NCBI GenBank assembly: GCA_900239685.1
Contig: OENT01000918.1
Location: 1-64,000, forward strand
Origin: Rotaria macrura
Taxonomy: Eukaryota > Rotifera > Eurotatoria > Philodinida > Philodinidae
Direction: 5' to 3'
Length of the DNA stretch: 64,000 nt
Shown: positions 25,669 to 39,000 of the stretch, piece by piece
Position numbering within the stretch: the stretch's first letter is position 1
Layout: every line of letters starts with the position of its first letter
Position numbers and translations under genes: made by a program
The notes under the pieces: generated by a model
What the model was told of the DNA's origin: nothing
Databases searched by the model: none
Seen by the model: only the letters and a program-made list of their open reading frames with translations

Positions 25669-26197
25669 CTATACAAAACTCAAAAGCCCAGCAACAGTAT
25701 AGCTTTCCACTTTTTCCACCTCATCGGATGAAAACCCAATTCTACTTGTTCATGCTCTTGGTTTATTTTGTTTTAGTCGAATACAGAATGATTCGAGATA
25801 TTAACGCTAACCAAAGTAAATTAGCCGATGATTTTACTGTAATTCGTAGAATCATTTTAAATTAAAAAATCTCATGAATTCAATCCATTGTCACTTATGT
25901 TTGGTATATGGACAATGCTACTGATAACGTAACCACATCAATAGAGTGCTGGTCCCTTCAATGTGACAAACTTATTAGCAAATCGACTATGCACGCTACC
26001 TTTCGTATTCCCAGTCGTTTAATCAGTGCAATAACCATTGTGGGAAACAAGATGAAAAGTGACTTACTTAAAAAAATCATATTATTTCTAGATACACGCG
26101 TTATTTATCTATATTACATAGAAAGGGCACGGTGCCGACATGCATTTTATGGACTCTCTAGTCAGGCACGAAGCTGAGGTCAAACGTGGCAATGCAG

Positions 26198-26435
26198 CAA
26201 GGGGGGAAACAGCTGATTTCTGTCATTTTTCTGATTTAAAAATTCTTTTTGATATTTTTGATTTAAATCAGAAAAATCAAGAAAATGGGATTTAAACTGT
26301 CGCTCTCTATATTGATATTTCGAACAACAAGGATACCAAATTTTATCATTTCAATCGAGTCACTGATTTTTTTGATTTCTTGATTTTTTTCTATTTTTAT
26401 GATTTAAAATAAGAAAATCAGCTGTTTTTCCCTTG
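26198..26435. mobile_element. hAT-type MITE with 8 bp target duplication
   Basis: Terminal inverted repeats CAAGGGGGGAAACAGCTGAT (left) and the complement of CAAGGGAAAAACAGCTGATT (right) bound a 238 bp AT-rich body without coding capacity. Both ends are flanked by the same 8 bp, CAATGCAG (26190-26197 and 26436-26443). The 8 bp duplication and the CAAGGG/CAGGG-like tip are the signature of the hAT superfamily. Inner sequence is also loosely palindromic (GATTTAAA, TTTTTGATTT). Confidence 0.85.
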
Positions 26436-26443
26436 CAATGCAG

Positions 26444-29400
26444 TATCCATAAGAAACATAGTTATATGTTTTTATTCAAGGTTTGACTTCCGTCTCATTC
26501 AGAAAAACCTTTCGGTCTCGATCTTGTGTTCGATCTCAATAGAGTTGGGGCTAGAATCTTCCCGTCTATATCTATTACTATAACGACATATCGTAGCTGT
26601 ATCTATAATAATATCAACGATTGAATCAAGTATGAATAGTTGTCAACAAAATATTTTAATTATGTTAGAAAATAATATTAAAAAAAGATACCTTTCATTT
26701 CGTTACTCCTCAATGGTCACTGCAATGACCACGCTTTATATTTTATCATTTCCCGATATTGTGAAAATTTCGAAATATAATTAATTCACTCATAGATATT
26801 TGGATTTATTAATGTTACATAGTACATGCCCGATATCTCTATTAGCCGTAAGTAGAAAAAAAAGTTATTTTTAAAACCAATCGATTTCGTAAGTGACACA
26901 TTTCTGCCATAGAGATAGAGCAATGCAAAAAAACGTTTGTTTTTTCCCCGATCGATAGACCATGAAGTTGATTGAATTTCATGCTCTTTTGAATTTTTCT
27001 ACCGATGATCACTCTAGTAACCAAGTAGGGGGAGGAAGGTAAAGTTTTAATAATAGAATCAATTTTTTTATATAACATTCGAGTTACAAGGATAAAAATA
27101 ATTGCGCCAGAATGATTGAAAAGCATATTGTTATATCAAGAAAGAATCATTTGAGACGTTCTACACAGGCTCGATGATTTTAGTCACAATGTCATCGATC
27201 ACCTTTTGGGTTAGAAGATTGTCATTATGTATGTTAATTCATGTTTGTGATTCTATGAAAAATAATTTATAACTTTGACGAGTTTAATATGATTGTTATA
27301 ATGATTATCATACTGACAATGTGAAAGATATGATCTCAGAAGAAAAAACTGCCTGTAACATGTAAAGGTATGATTCCTTTATTACACAAAAACAATCTGT
27401 CCTTTATGAGTTGGTTTTATAATCATATGTTTAGCCTACATGAAATCATATTAACCTGATATTCATCCTACAATAAAATAAAGAATATAGATTAATTTCT
27501 GTTTTCTCTCTACGTGTTACACGATTATTGTTTATTGCTTTTATCTATTTTCATTTTGTTTATTATTCGAACATGAAGTATATTTTCGATTAATTATTTA
27601 TTTTACTTACATGAAGACGTTAGATTAGTATGACGTATGTTTATTCAATTCATTTGAATACTAACATTTTAAACTAAATAGATACGGGCATATTCATGAT
27701 TTCTTCTTATATTGGAAAAAAACTTATTCCTCTTAAGATATATTACAGTTTTATTAACGGTCGTTCTTCTTCAATAGTATTCATGATAATCGACGTATAT
27801 TTGAAGAAAAGTTTAATTAATCATTGTATGAATAATTGAAATAATTATCAACAATCTCTCAAAGTCACACTCGAGATTTAAAACAAAAATTTATCAACAA
27901 TTATTGTCATTGTTTCAAGAAAATATTAAAAAAATCAATGCAAAATAATCGTTTATTATTATTTTTCTTTCTCTAGAAGCATTCATTTAGTACAATTGCT
28001 CTTAGATTAATCAAAAATAATGATCGAGAGAAATTCGTATAAATTCTGAGTAAGCGTGCTTATTTTTACAATAAGATAATAGTATGGTTCGTTAAGTTAG
28101 ATTAATTTTCATTTTATGAATTTTATTTTCTTATATCAAGAGTAAATTCATTCATTAAAATAAATGAATAGCCATGTTTAGAAGCCATACGGAGATGTTT
28201 GTCTTCCAGTAATATAATAGAATGCTATTGGTTGAGAATGAAAATATTGTTTCATGATGTATTTGTGCATATGGGTACATTCAAATGCATGATTGATGAC
28301 AGTTCACTCTAGAAAATTCTATTTGTTCTTTACTTTTATTAAAAATGAGTGGTGTTCTAATGAGCGTATATATATATATATATAACTCCCTGAAAGGTAA
28401 CAATGTTATTCAGATGACGAAAACTAGAATCCTTCTTTGTAGTGTATTGTAGGATCTACGAGTGGAGTCATCTAGATAGACAACTGATAGTCTATATCGC
28501 ATGTTTATAATTTTCTATTGATTGTAGCATAGTTAAGACCACTATTGCAATGTTTATGTCGCAATCATAGTCAAGATATGACGTACATCGTTTTCTTTCT
28601 ATGATTTACCTCACTATTCTTGTTCTATTTCATATATATCCAAAACGATGGATCATCGTTTGTTTAGTTTCGTTCTGAAAGGTACAGATCACTGAAGAGT
28701 TTGTATTTATAGTGCACGTTTTGCTCAAGACTAAGTTGCTATCTTTAGTTCATTTTTTTTTCGACGAAATTTGCTCCTTAGAAAAAAAATCTTATGCGAA
28801 AAACTGCAACACTAAATGTTCAAAAATTAACTTCGAGTTTCATTATTGAAGATCGAAGGTTTAGTTTTAAATTGAAAATTTTGTTCAGTTCAGTCTGTGA
28901 GAGACTAAAATTAGGAATCGACATATTTTCTGTTGCTCTTTTCGCTCATACGCAATAGTGCACGCATGAAACTCAGAACTTTCTTTGTTTTTTCCTGATG
29001 GATGGCTCATTTTTTATTTTAATTTGTGATACATTCTCATTATTCTTCATATTCGTAGGTGCACTTTTTAATTTTAAATTTGTTTTAGAACAAGTATTAA
29101 ATTCGACGACGAATAAACTGTTCTATGTTTCCATTTTTTAATATCAGTTCCTCTAATCTGTGCAGGAGATTGACCTGCCAAAGATTTTCATTCGGAGGAG
29201 GTGGGGTTGGAAGTGACGATCGGTGTGAGTTTTAATGGGTGGGATGCTCATAACCTAGTATCGGAAGGCTGCTGGGGAGTCTCAGAACTGCACAGTTAAA
29301 CTCACACTCAATATTTTCTTCTAAACTTGATGTGCGTTAAACAACATGTAGCATTAATATTAAGCCTAATGATAATGATCCACCCGTAGTTATGAGTTAG

Positions 29401-31093
29401 CTCGTGCATTTGACTTGAGAACGAAAACATTATTTATGAACTTCACGTATTACATGACTAACTGTAGAAAGAAATATGACTCAACGGATACATAAATGAC
29501 AGCAATATTCGTACTTTTCATGCCTCTTTGATAAAGACAAGTAACCGGACACTTGTGCACATATCGGCCAAGATTTAATAGGCAGTTCTATTCAAGTATT
29601 CCGATCATTTATAAAAATGATTATTTATGTGTATTGAAAATAACAGCAACTACAATGCGGAAATTTGACCATCGGACGGTAGTTTTTATTGACATTTTAA
29701 TATGGAAAATTACATTTATCGATGCACCTGTTGATTTATGTTATCTTCTAAAATTAACGACATCATTCTCATGAAGATCATGAAGAATGTTTCCATTGCC
29801 AGGGACTAACTACTACTATCTCAGATTCAAAATCAAGTATGAAATAAATAAATAGGATACTAAATTTTCATTTCAGTATCACATGAACACATGAAATACA
29901 GTTGTTGTTTTTCGACCGAGTCTCACTGCAGTGGACTGCAATATGTTCAGGGTATAACTGAGCAAACGAAGATGTATCTATGTATATACATAAATACGAG
30001 GCAGAACAATACTAATGATGGGAAAGAATATGACGTTCGATTTATTTCAGCAAAGGAGATAAAATGTCAAAATATATTGCTGATTGAATATTTGCATTGC
30101 TGATTGAGTTTATTGATTATGATTGAGAATTCAATTATTGCAAGTGTCTCTTTGAGACGACGTTGTAAGCTACAACAATAATTCAAAGAATAACATTGGT
30201 CGATGAGCAAAACACAGTAACATAAAATATCTATTATTATACCTCGAGTGATCGACAGGAGAATATTCCATGTTTCTGGTAATTATGAAAAGTTTTCTTA
30301 AAAGGTTCTAAATTAAAATAGAAAAATATTTCTTTTATATTAGTAAAAGTTCAATAAGATGTAATTTATTTATTTTTGATCGGAATCTATAAAAGTGATT
30401 AGTTTTTTCTTTTTATAAATCTAGGCATACGATCATTTTCGAAAATCAGAATTATTTCATTTTAATTTCTGAATGATCTTTCTTTACCGTAAAACTATTT
30501 CTATCATTCTTTATTTTCTAAATCTACGATTGAAAATCAGAGTGTTAGATTGATAATCGACTAAATTTCGACAGAAAAATAAATTTCGATCGACTTCAAG
30601 AAACTTATAACTATTGTAATTAGTTTCATAACTGGATGATTTCTATTAGGATTGAAAACTGTACGCTTATTGATGATAGCATTATTATCCGACACATTTG
30701 TCATGCCATATTTTTAATCTTGAAAATATCTAACAAAAGGTAAGTACGTACTGTTAGATAGAAAGAGTTTTCATAAATATGTCAAGTTCTTCTAGAAACT
30801 AAGAACATGATACTCATCTATACAAATCGGGCGTAGGTTATTATTTTTTTAAACATTTACTTTCCATCAATCATAATGATCTACTTAAATTATTTTACAC
30901 AGAACGTTTTCCAGTTGTGATGTCCCTAGAAGGGAAATAACTTGTTATAATACTCAACTTATGAAAATAGATAAAGAATAATAAATTGAACTTGTATTTT
31001 AACAATGCTCATTGTTAAAAGTTTCATATAATACTAAGCTATAAATTTGAATGATCTATTTTTTGTTTATTTTAAGATTCGATTCACCCTATA
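26444..31093. other. 4.6 kb gene-free stretch
   Basis: No recognisable exon. Notable contents are a (TA)9 microsatellite at 28367-28384 and a patch of locally high GC at about 29160-29310 that does not read as protein, tRNA or rRNA. 30300-31080 is the AT-rich upstream flank of the GPCR gene. Confidence 0.45.
28367..28384. repeat. (TA)9 microsatellite
   Basis: Uninterrupted alternating TA run of 18 nt. A similar shorter run lies at 61505-61520. Confidence 0.95.
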
Positions 31094-32813
31094 ATGTCTA
31101 ATCCTAAACCAGTAGTTTTACTTCTTCATGAAGTAAATGCTTCTACTTTCCAGACAGAGATTATTGATGGTTTATCTTGTGTCTTAGTCATTCTCGGATT
31201 TACCGGAAATTTAATAGGACTCTTCATGTTTACTTCATGTCGTCGAACTTGGCGAATATCATCAATCTATGTTTGTTTGGCAACGGCGAGCTCAATAACG
31301 AATCTTTTATGTGTGATACGATATACTGTTCTTCTACATTCAAAATTACGAAATAGTTTAAATGAAATTGTTGGACAGAAATGGTGGGCTTGTAAAATCT
31401 ATGAATTTTCCTTTTCCTTTCGAGTTATTTCGTCATGGATAACATTATTCTGGATGCTTGAACGATTGTTATGTGTTTCAATAAGATTAAGAGCATTTTT
31501 CAATCGATGGAATTCATTTAAATTACAACTCATTGCTCCAATATGCATCACTTCGATCATTCTTGCATGCGTCATTGGACCACCTGTATATATGTTTCAA
31601 CCACAACCAATTGAGTACGTTACTGAGAATTATCGTCTTCATAAGAATTTTTCTAAAGTTAACATTACATCATTGTTATCTTTGATGTTTTAATGAATTT
31701 TCAACTGAAAGTATAATCTTGCTTTGCAATTTTCAAGTCAATTCGATATCTGTAGATTATCTAAAACCATTAGCCAACTATGAGAAATTTAGAATTTCTA
31801 TATAAATAAATTTTATTTTTCACTGACATATTTTTCTATTCTTCATCGTAGATTAGAACTATTAGTAGACTTGAGCTCAGTTGTGAATTCTTAGATAAAT
31901 AAAAAATTCATGTTACCGAGATTCGATTGAAATTTAAAATTGAATCAAGTATTAGTTAATTCAAAAATATTCTTCTGTCAAATTGAACAGACCTACATGT
32001 ATCATCAAATGTAGTTTTCTACCTTGATTGTGGATTTGTCACTGTTTCTGGAAAAAAACTTCGGTTTTGAAGAAATAATTTCTCGAAAACTGAGAAGTTT
32101 ATAAACGGCACTTGAGAAAGAAAAGCACAGTGTTTTTTACTGTAACAAAATTTACTTTTTTATTCATTCACTATTTTAGTTACGACACAGCAGCAGATTC
32201 AACAATCAACATCAATAGAACATACTGTCAATTGTATTCGAAAGCATCCATTACATGGAAAAAATATTTTTACGATCTTCATTTTGGTTTCAATCATTTT
32301 ACAATTCGTTGTCTATTTTCAGAGTTGACTCCAACGGTAACTGTAATTGTTTTTAATATCTATATAATTTATCATGTTATTCGAACACGGCAACTTTTAT
32401 ATGCAATAAATGGTTTTCAATCATATCGAAGACAATCACGAACAACATCATGGATGACGAAAGTTTTACTTCTTCATTCGTTTCTCTTTCTTGCATCACT
32501 ATTATCACATATAATCGCACATTTTACTGCTGTTGAAGCACATGAAACGTGGTGGGTTTTATTGGCTATTTTAGTTAACTGTTCGTTAAATTTTTACATC
32601 TATTGTCTATCGGGCAAAGCATTCCGTAATAAAATTCATCGATTTATTCATCGCTTTAAAGCACTATCGATTGATCTAATAAACATGAAACATTACCAAA
32701 AACAACAATATTGTCATAATCTAAATGGAACTGATTATATGAAGAAGTCTCAAGTAATCAAACAAATGAATCAATATTATTTCCTTGATTTCGAGGACGA
32801 TCCATTCCTCTGA
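31094..32813 (+). CDS. rhodopsin-like G protein-coupled receptor
   Basis: Seven-transmembrane receptor of about 384 residues, exons 31094-31614 and 32180-32813 (phase-2 junction inside extracellular loop 2, intron 565 nt). Start is the first ATG. TM1 GNLIGLFMF carries the conserved GN. TM3 follows WWACKIYEF, whose Cys can pair with the Cys in RTYCQLY of loop 2. TM3 ends LERLLCV, an ER in place of the DRY motif. TM5 is TPTVTVIVFNIYIIYHVI; TM6 lies around LLLHSFLFLASLL; TM7 NCSLNFYIYCLSGKAFR has the NxxxNFYIYCLSG form common in invertebrate peptide (FMRFamide/myosuppressin-like) receptors instead of NPxxY. An N-glycosylation site (NAS) sits at the N-terminus. Ligand unknown; a neuropeptide is the likeliest guess. 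The gene appears intact. Confidence 0.87.
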
Positions 32814-33704
32814 CTCTATCGTTTTCAGTGACTGAAAAATTTCTCACTTTAATTTCTTTCATTGTACTTTTAAAATCTGTATAAATTTCATTATTGATCA
32901 ATATCTAAATTAATTTGGACAGAGCTTTTTGTTTTGATAAGAGTCCTTATGGTTTACTAGCACAGGCGAACATAACAAAAGTAGATGATCATTTTCCGGA
33001 GAAAGAATTCGACGAGTAAATACTTATTGTATATTATGATTCATATCGAAGTTATGCTCAGTTTTGCATATTCTACTAATTGAAGCTAATGTCAAATTAC
33101 GTCTAAACTGAAACAAAAAATATGGAATTGCTTGAAATCGTTGAGTTGTATACAAGATGAAATTTAATTAATTTAGTAATATTTAAAATTTTCAATCCAT
33201 ATGATTAAGTGGAGCATTTTCATTTAATCGTATGTTGCTAACATCAACTCATGGGCTTTCATGATAGCAGCTGTGATGTTCTTGTGTTGACATTTGGAGA
33301 GTTGTGAATGGTAAAACAGAAATACTTCGAAGCTGTACATTATTTTCTGTTGTTCATTCCTATAATGCTCAGCTTCAAATACTCTATTCGATAGTATACC
33401 ATTTTAAGAAGTTCTTCGAATATCCAAATATTATTACTAGATCAACCAAATAATGAAACGGAATTGAATCATATACAAAACGTTTTCATAAATTCAATAC
33501 CATATCGTTGATCGGGCACAAAAACTCTCGACTTTATAGTGTTTAAATTGTTCAAACAGCTCCACAAAACTAATGCAGGTTCACAAGAATGTTCTATTTT
33601 ACAAAGTTCCTTAGGTTAAAGCCATGACAAAGAATGCTTTCTATACATTGCATACGAAACATGAAAAGCATAATGACGAAAGTATCTATTACTCTTTTTT
33701 TTAC
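32814..33704. other. no gene seen
   Basis: 3' flank of the receptor gene and left flank of the foldback element. No readable exon. Confidence 0.45.
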
Positions 33705-36060
33705 AACAAGAGCTGTAGACCTTTGGCTTTCGCCATTCGAAAGAGAAATGAAATGTCTCAACAGCAAGTACATGATCAATCAGATGAGTTCTGAACAGAC
33801 ATTTTGAAAACGATATTGTGAACGGACTCTCTATTTTAATTCGACTGCTAGTTTGCACAATTGATAGCGTGACTTGTTTTCTTTCGATCTATTCAAATTC
33901 GAATTCAGTACCTTGTTCCGTTTAGGAATTATAAGCATTATTCTGAGAACCCCACAAACGATCACATGACCGTACGTAAGCGCTAAACTAGATGAAGACA
34001 AGGCTCATTGACGGAGCTGAATCTAGCAGTGATGGCTGGTTTAAGTTTCGAAGTGTGTTGGGGGTATGAAATCAAAGTTTTTCGAAATATGCTTGCTATA
34101 CACAAACACAGTAGCTGAATAGTGGTATTCCAAAATCGTACTTTAGTGCCCTCAGATCACTTCGATATTAAAAGTGATCATTACCAGTAGATTAAGCACC
34201 GTCAATGAGCCTTGTCTTGATTTATTTTAGGGCTTATGTACGGTCATGTGATCGTTTGTGGGGTTCTCAGAATACCCATGTAATCGAAACAAACGCATTT
34301 TCAACGCGGATAGATACGTTATTGTTGCAAGCAGCGACATTCTGACGCGTTTCTGTGGGACAGGATTCTGAAATCACTGCTAAACGCATCCAGTACTTGT
34401 CGTTTAACTGCGCTCACAAGGAGTTTGGTCATCCATGAGTACTAATTAAAATAAATTCGTATACAAGCGTTTAAATTCTAGTGTGAAACGCGTTTGTAAT
34501 CGTTCTAGAAAAGCAATAGTTATTTGTACGGGAAGTAATTCCCTAACGCATACTGATGCGTCTCATTAACTCATGTACAACTCTGTTTGCACGCATTTAT
34601 ATCCCATTATACTCTGAGCATTGTGTCAGAATTAAAAATGCCTAGTCGTCTTCGAGTAAAAGCGTCTCCTATTAATGAACACAATGAAATCTACTACTCT
34701 GAGTACTTATATTGACTTGATAAAATTTCCACAAACTATTTTAATGCGTAAAATGTCAGGAAGGAGGTTTGCGTATCGCCAAAATATGTGTCTTTGGAGT
34801 TACGCATTACTAATCAAAAAAGTAAATTATATCTAGGATAAACATGTAAATAGGAGTCACACAAGATCTATCGTAATAGAGATACAATTCAGATTCGAAG
34901 AATGACTCAGCATCCTGTATTATCGCTTCATTTTAAAAATGAAAATGAAAAGTTTTTATTTATTCTCTACGAAAAAATAATTAGTATTTTTTTGAAGAAA
35001 AAAATTAAAAAGAAAATATTTTTCTGAACTTAAGTAATTCATTTAATTTGCTACGAATTTTTCTTAAAACTAAAAATATGCAGTGAGAAAACGTAGCGAG
35101 ACGAGACTTTGCTTTTACACAGAAAACCTTTATTTGGAACCGCAGTCGTACATTCTTCTATTATTAAGCAGGAGAAAAAGCATAATTAGTATTTCTACAC
35201 AGCCCAATTTTCTATTCACCTCTTGCACAAAGATGTCATTTTTCTATAAAATGTATTTACTTTTTGAGCAGTTAAGAATCAAATTTTTTTCTTGGTCTTA
35301 AAAAAAGCAGGTGTAGCTCTGTCATGAAACCATTTATATAGACTTTTTATTTACATGTACTTTTAAAAAATTAATCTAGTGACCGGCTTCTGCATTCGAA
35401 AATCTTGTAAAACACTAATTCATCTGTTTCATGAACATAACATCATTTCGATTGATGTATGGTTCAATGGATGTCATCTCTGGTTAGTAATCGATGGATC
35501 ATGGGTTCGAGTCTCAGTTCAAGCTGTAGCTAAAAGTAATTGCCACTCTGTTGTTCAAAGTATTTGAATGTCATATCATAGTTCACTATATTATGTTAGT
35601 TCGATCCTATCTCACGGAGTTATCTGTTTTTATTAATTTTTTGCATACTACTAAACGCGTTGGAACGCGTCTGTGTATACTCGCGTTTAGACGCACATTC
35701 AACTTTTCAAACGCGTTACGACCCTCGAAAATGTTGCATTTTGGACGAATCCTGACGCGTCCAGTGGTTTTAATCCGAAACGCTCGGAGATGCGTCGAAA
35801 ATCAAAATATGGTTACACGGGAATGCTTATAATTCATAAACGGAACAAGGCACTGAATTCGAATTCGGATAGATCGAAAAAAAACAAGTCACGCTATCGA
35901 ATATGCAAAATAACACTCGAATTGAAATAGAGAGTCTCGTCACAATATCATTTTTAAAATGTCTGTTCAGAACTCATCTGATTGGTCATGTACTTGCTGT
36001 TGAAAATTTTCATTTCTCTTTTCAATGGCGAAAGCCAAATGTCTGCTGCTCTTGTAGTTA
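33705..36060. mobile_element. composite foldback element with long inverted arms
   Basis: Arms 33705-33938 and 35827-36060 are inverted copies, roughly 90% identical over about 235 bp. Shared words include CGGAACAAGG, AACAAGTCACGCTATC and CAGAACTCATCTGATTG. The interior next to the arms (34280-34560 and 35640-35820) is rich in AAACGC/ACGCGT words like those at 5476-5760. No transposase was found. The left inner border is split by a 332 bp MITE. Likely a non-autonomous DNA transposon or a decayed larger one; the exact outer ends are uncertain. Confidence 0.7.
33941..34272. mobile_element. TA-flanked MITE (Tc1/mariner type) nested in the foldback element
   Basis: Terminal inverted repeats of about 75 bp, beginning TTCTGAGAACCCCACAAACG, with only a few mismatches between 33941-34014 and 34199-34272. 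TA dinucleotides flank both ends (33939-33940 and 34273-34274), matching TA target-site duplication. No coding capacity. When the element is left out, the flanks rejoin into a sequence resembling the opposite arm of the surrounding foldback element, showing that it inserted after that element formed. Confidence 0.88.
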
Positions 36061-39000
36061 ATAAGTTATGAGTATTCCACTGACTCCCGCGCTTCTTAAA
36101 TAAGGATAATAACAACACATATTATGATTTGATTCAAGGACATTTGTTGAACGAACTGTTTGAATTTAAGATTCAATCCATTTTCTATTCGTTGTTCAAT
36201 CAGTATGTGGATTCTTCGAATAGAGTCATCCGTTTGACAAAAATGATCTCAGAGAAAATAGTAAATAGTTTTTTTCTAATTCATTTTTCTATGAATATGC
36301 AAGAATCGAATTGTCTTCTAGAGAGTTTTCCCATCGACTAAAAGGATATCTAGATAGATATGGTCTTTTGAAATCCAAAATCAAGTCGATTATTGATTTC
36401 GTTTTTAAATGTCTCTATCGAGAATAACCATGAATGATAGTAGCAATATAGTGAACAAGTTGTCTCTTTAATACTCTTTTTTATAGGTATTCAAGCGACA
36501 TAGACGGTTTCAGAAATGTGTTGAAAAAATGACTTTACTTCAGAAGATCGATAACGATACTGCATAGCCTAGCAATATTAACGCTGAAATGAGTCGCATG
36601 GCAATCGTTGTTTTTCTCAAGAAATCAAAGTGACATCTCATTAACCGAATTCAATTTTTTTCTGATTTTTATTTGAGATCAATTGCACACTATGATGTAT
36701 GTTCTATAAAAGAAACAAAACTTGATTATCATCTCGTCGCATTATGATTACCATGACAAGCTTTATTTTCAAGATTTCCATACATGGCAGAATCAATTGA
36801 TTTTTATTCTACATACTCATTGAATAGTCTATTCAAGCTTCGATCATAGTAACTGTCCAGATCGAAGCTAGCCAAAACCAATAGAGAACACCCAACTTAA
36901 CTATAGTCTACGTCGCCTGGACGATTTTCTGGCGTAATCTTCAATGAATTGTGATGCATCAGAATTGATTGTCTTGACGAATAAGATTATGAAATTACAT
37001 GTAAACTAGTTAAGACTGTTCTCGTACCCTGCCATAACGTAGTCCATCTAATTTATTCTTATTCATTCTGTTCAAACTCTTTGATACTATAAAAAGCCCA
37101 AAACGATAGGTTAATTCGGTTACTCAACCGAACCAATTTCAATATTGATATGGACTAGGGAGAAGCGTCATTTATATTATTCATGAATAAGTCGTTTCGA
37201 AAAAGTAGGGCTAATCCTGATCTAGACTAGTCTAAATTCGTGAACAAATCTCTTTTCTTTGAGTCTTATGCTTTAGGGAATTCGTCTAGACTGGTCAGTA
37301 ATGAAACTAAATAAATAATTGTTTAATATGATGCGGTCGATCTTAATGCATTAGCATTACGTTTTAAAATATATTAAGTAAAATTAGTTGCGTACGAGAA
37401 GAAAACGTTTCTTGTTCAATGTAGCTCCCTTTGGGTGGAGAAAAATGCTGATATCTAATTGTTCAAATAGAAATCAATGTATTTCAGTTCGTTTAACTTG
37501 TTGTATCGTACAATCTGAATGACTGATATAGGTTTCGGTTTTCTAATTAAAATTGAAATCTGATATTAATTTGATTTTATTGTTCGTCACAGTAGATAGG
37601 TAGAGAAAAAAACGGATTTATATAATGTTGAGAACTAAACTTCTTAAAGTGTCTCATGAGCTCAATCCAATCAATTTCGATCGATTAAAAAAGGTTTGCG
37701 ACATGTCAACTAAAACTGATATTATTCGTTGTTTTTCATTTTCATTTGGCTTGTTGAAATCCAAGTATATTCAATTTAAACATTCTGCTCATCCATTAAT
37801 TGGTGCAGTCGTTTAGATTCATTATCGAATGTATGCTAAATTGTATATTTTCTTCGTCATTTCGAGTTTTTATTTTTACATTGAACTTGACCAGATATTT
37901 TTCTATTTATCTAATTATTTAACTATTTTTCTAATGTTGCTAAGGATGGAAGTTGAAATACAAGATGATGAAACTGATTTATATCCATCGTCGTTTTGTG
38001 TATATTCGTCTTATGTCTTCCAGCTCCATCTGTTTGCGTTTGACACAACTTTCATCTGTCGTCATCACTTAATATTGCTTTCGATTCGTTTCGAGTTTTT
38101 TTTCATCTGTTTGCTTGACGACTCTATTTTATCGACGTTGGTATAATAATGAACCGGTAGATGCATGGTTTCTTCCGATTACTTTTCATTAGAAAATCGA
38201 TTTTTTTTCTATACCGATAATTGTTCTTGCTTCGAATTTTCATTTCAACTGGTTGTTACTACTACAAGGCTGCATCATATTGTAGATATGTCATCGTAGT
38301 TCTTACGTATCTTTTTAATTAATGTTCACGGATTTTAGATAACTGTAGTTTCGATTTTGTCAACACATTCAATGCCTCAATCACATTCTATTTTACCACT
38401 CGTATTAATGTTTTTGAAGTTGAGTTCTGTTGAAAATTTAATCTAGTTGAATCAAATTTATTAAATTCAGTGTCTGTTTTGCTTTAAACTATTCCTTCTA
38501 ATACTTGTACTTTTGATAGCCGAGCTTATGTGATTGAATACTTCATGTTTTTATACCCAGGTATTTTTTAATATTGACGTTTTAGAATCAGAGATTGATT
38601 TTTTTTTCTCTTTGGTTTTGGTTGTCAAATTTTCTTGTGATATGCTTTGTTTTATGTGACGTGTTCGATAGAACTTCCCGCTTTAATAATTGAAAATGGT
38701 TCAAAATCAATATCTTATCGTACATCGACCTTAATTTCTTTTGCGAATCATTAAACATTGATCTTGCCATCAATCACGCGTATTATTCGCCTGTCATCAG
38801 GGAAACAAATTTAGAACTAATGATATGTATTTTTTTCTGTTTCAATTTTATTCTCTTCCCTGATATCTTTCCGATGCAAAATTGTACGACTACTTCGTTT
38901 TAGTAGGCTAGAATCTTTTTCTATATGATAATCGATCGACACGATTCGAGATGTATTTAGATGATAAATACTTCACCATTGGTAATTCTTGTTTTTTCTG

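Noticed and set aside
33616..33858. Open frame shared by both arms of the foldback element
   Set aside because: About 48 codons align without indels, but most differences between the two arms change the amino acid and neither copy has a proper gene context. It looks like neutral divergence of a repeat.
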